The notes under the pieces were generated by a model. It ran no database searches. It had not been told where the DNA came from and worked only from the letters and a program-made list of their open reading frames with translations. A program made the position numbers and the translations under genes. Shown one piece after another: positions 5,756-6,192 of a stretch of 6,192 bases of DNA. How positions within the stretch are numbered: the stretch's first letter is position 1; every line of letters starts with the position of its first letter. The DNA is taken from NCBI GenBank assembly GCA_903824735.1, contig CAIJXO010000010.1, forward strand, positions 1 to 6,192, in the 5' to 3' direction. The stretch is from an uncultured bacterium (lineage in GTDB: Bacteria > Patescibacteriota > Minisyncoccia > Phycocordibacterales > GWA1-40-21).

Positions 5756-6192
5756 CTAGACTTTGAAACAAATCCCCCTTCTCTTCAAAATTCGTCCACA
5801 GTGAATAGCTTGGTGAAGCACATGAAAGTAAACAAATCTTTCCCTTTTTTGTGTGTGTAAAAGCAAACTTCACCGCCTCTCTCATATCTTTTGTTTCAAG
5901 AATATTAAAACCTTTGGTTGATTTTAGAATATGTCGACCACTATCAGGAAACAGGACAATGTTTTTTATCTTGGCTTGGCGCAGAACTTTCTCTAGTTGA
6001 CGAAAATCATAACCGCGGTCTTCCCCGCCCAAGAAAATCGTGTCGACATCTTTTAAGGCTTTGATTGCCATAATGGTCGACTCGGGCGTAGTCGAAATCG
6101 CATCATCATAAAAGCGAATACCCGAAAATTCACCGACAAGCTCTAAGCGATGCGGTAACGGTTTAAAGTTTTTTATGGCTTTTTTAATCGCG
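5733..6192 (-). CDS. murD: UDP-N-acetylmuramoylalanine--D-glutamate ligase, C-terminal part (partial)
   Basis: The last 152 codons of a MurD-type ligase, open at the right edge of the window. MurD adds D-Glu to UDP-MurNAc-L-Ala in cytoplasmic peptidoglycan precursor synthesis. The visible part is the Mur ligase C-terminal domain: LPHRLELVGEFSGIRFYDD, then AISTTPESTI (the DSxATxPEST-type motif; E. coli has DSKATN, with isoleucine here in place of the lysine), FLGGEDRGYDF and the closing LLSCASPSYSLWTNFEEKGD. These last blocks separate MurD from MurC, MurE and MurF. An internal ATG at 6071 sits inside the conserved domain and is not the start; the open frame continues without stop to 6192. The TAG stop lies inside the end of convergent miaA. 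The promoter and N-terminal and central domains are outside the window. Confidence 0.93.
   Translation of the reverse strand, partial: AIKKAIKNFKPLPHRLELVGEFSGIRFYDDAISTTPESTIMAIKALKDVDTIFLGGEDRGYDFRQLEKVLRQAKIKNIVLFPDSGRHILKSTKGFNILETKDMREAVKFAFTHTKKGKICLLSCASPSYSLWTNFEEKGDLFQSLVKKFSTR

Overview
The window is a compact, moderately AT-rich stretch of bacterial chromosome with housekeeping genes only. I see no transposase, phage gene, CRISPR array or rRNA. The protein repertoire and wording of conserved motifs (a short RelA/SpoT protein that stops after the TGS domain, a ParB with an acidic tail, a MiaA with GSGK where GTAKP is usual, a MurD with a DDAISTTPEST motif) fit my impression of Patescibacteria/CPR, most likely Parcubacteria-like. 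This is recognition by eye, not a phylogeny. Long frames have no in-frame TGA and miaA ends in TGA, so the standard bacterial code fits and the UGA=Gly lineages (Gracilibacteria/SR1) are unlikely.

Layout. Positions 1-20 (minus) hold the first six codons of an unidentified gene with a perfect GGAGG Shine-Dalgarno. It diverges from topA (130-2304, plus, DNA topoisomerase I). After a 27-bp gap comes a RelA/SpoT-type (p)ppGpp synthetase/hydrolase (2332-3825, plus), which meets parB (3826-4755, minus) tail to tail with no base between the stop codons. A 56-bp divergent control region (4756-4811) separates parB from tRNA-Leu(CAA) (4812-4893, plus). The tRNA is followed after a single base by miaA (4895-5755, plus), the enzyme family that modifies A37 of tRNAs of exactly this type. 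miaA overlaps by 23 bp the end of a minus-strand murD that runs off the right edge (5733-6192).

Function. The genes cover DNA supercoiling (topA), the stringent response (relA/spoT), chromosome segregation (parB), tRNA supply and modification (tRNA-Leu, miaA) and peptidoglycan synthesis (murD). They do not form one pathway. The only tight functional pairing is tRNA-Leu(CAA) with miaA.

Most interesting signals: (1) the 1-nt tRNA-miaA junction, where 3' processing of the tRNA would leave an essentially leaderless miaA mRNA; (2) good -10 boxes exactly 6 nt before the ATG of both relA/spoT and parB, and no Shine-Dalgarno at any of the four complete genes, which points to leaderless transcription; (3) a 15-bp-arm inverted repeat spanning both divergent -10 boxes between parB and tRNA-Leu. 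None of these amounts to a clear new defence or mobile system.
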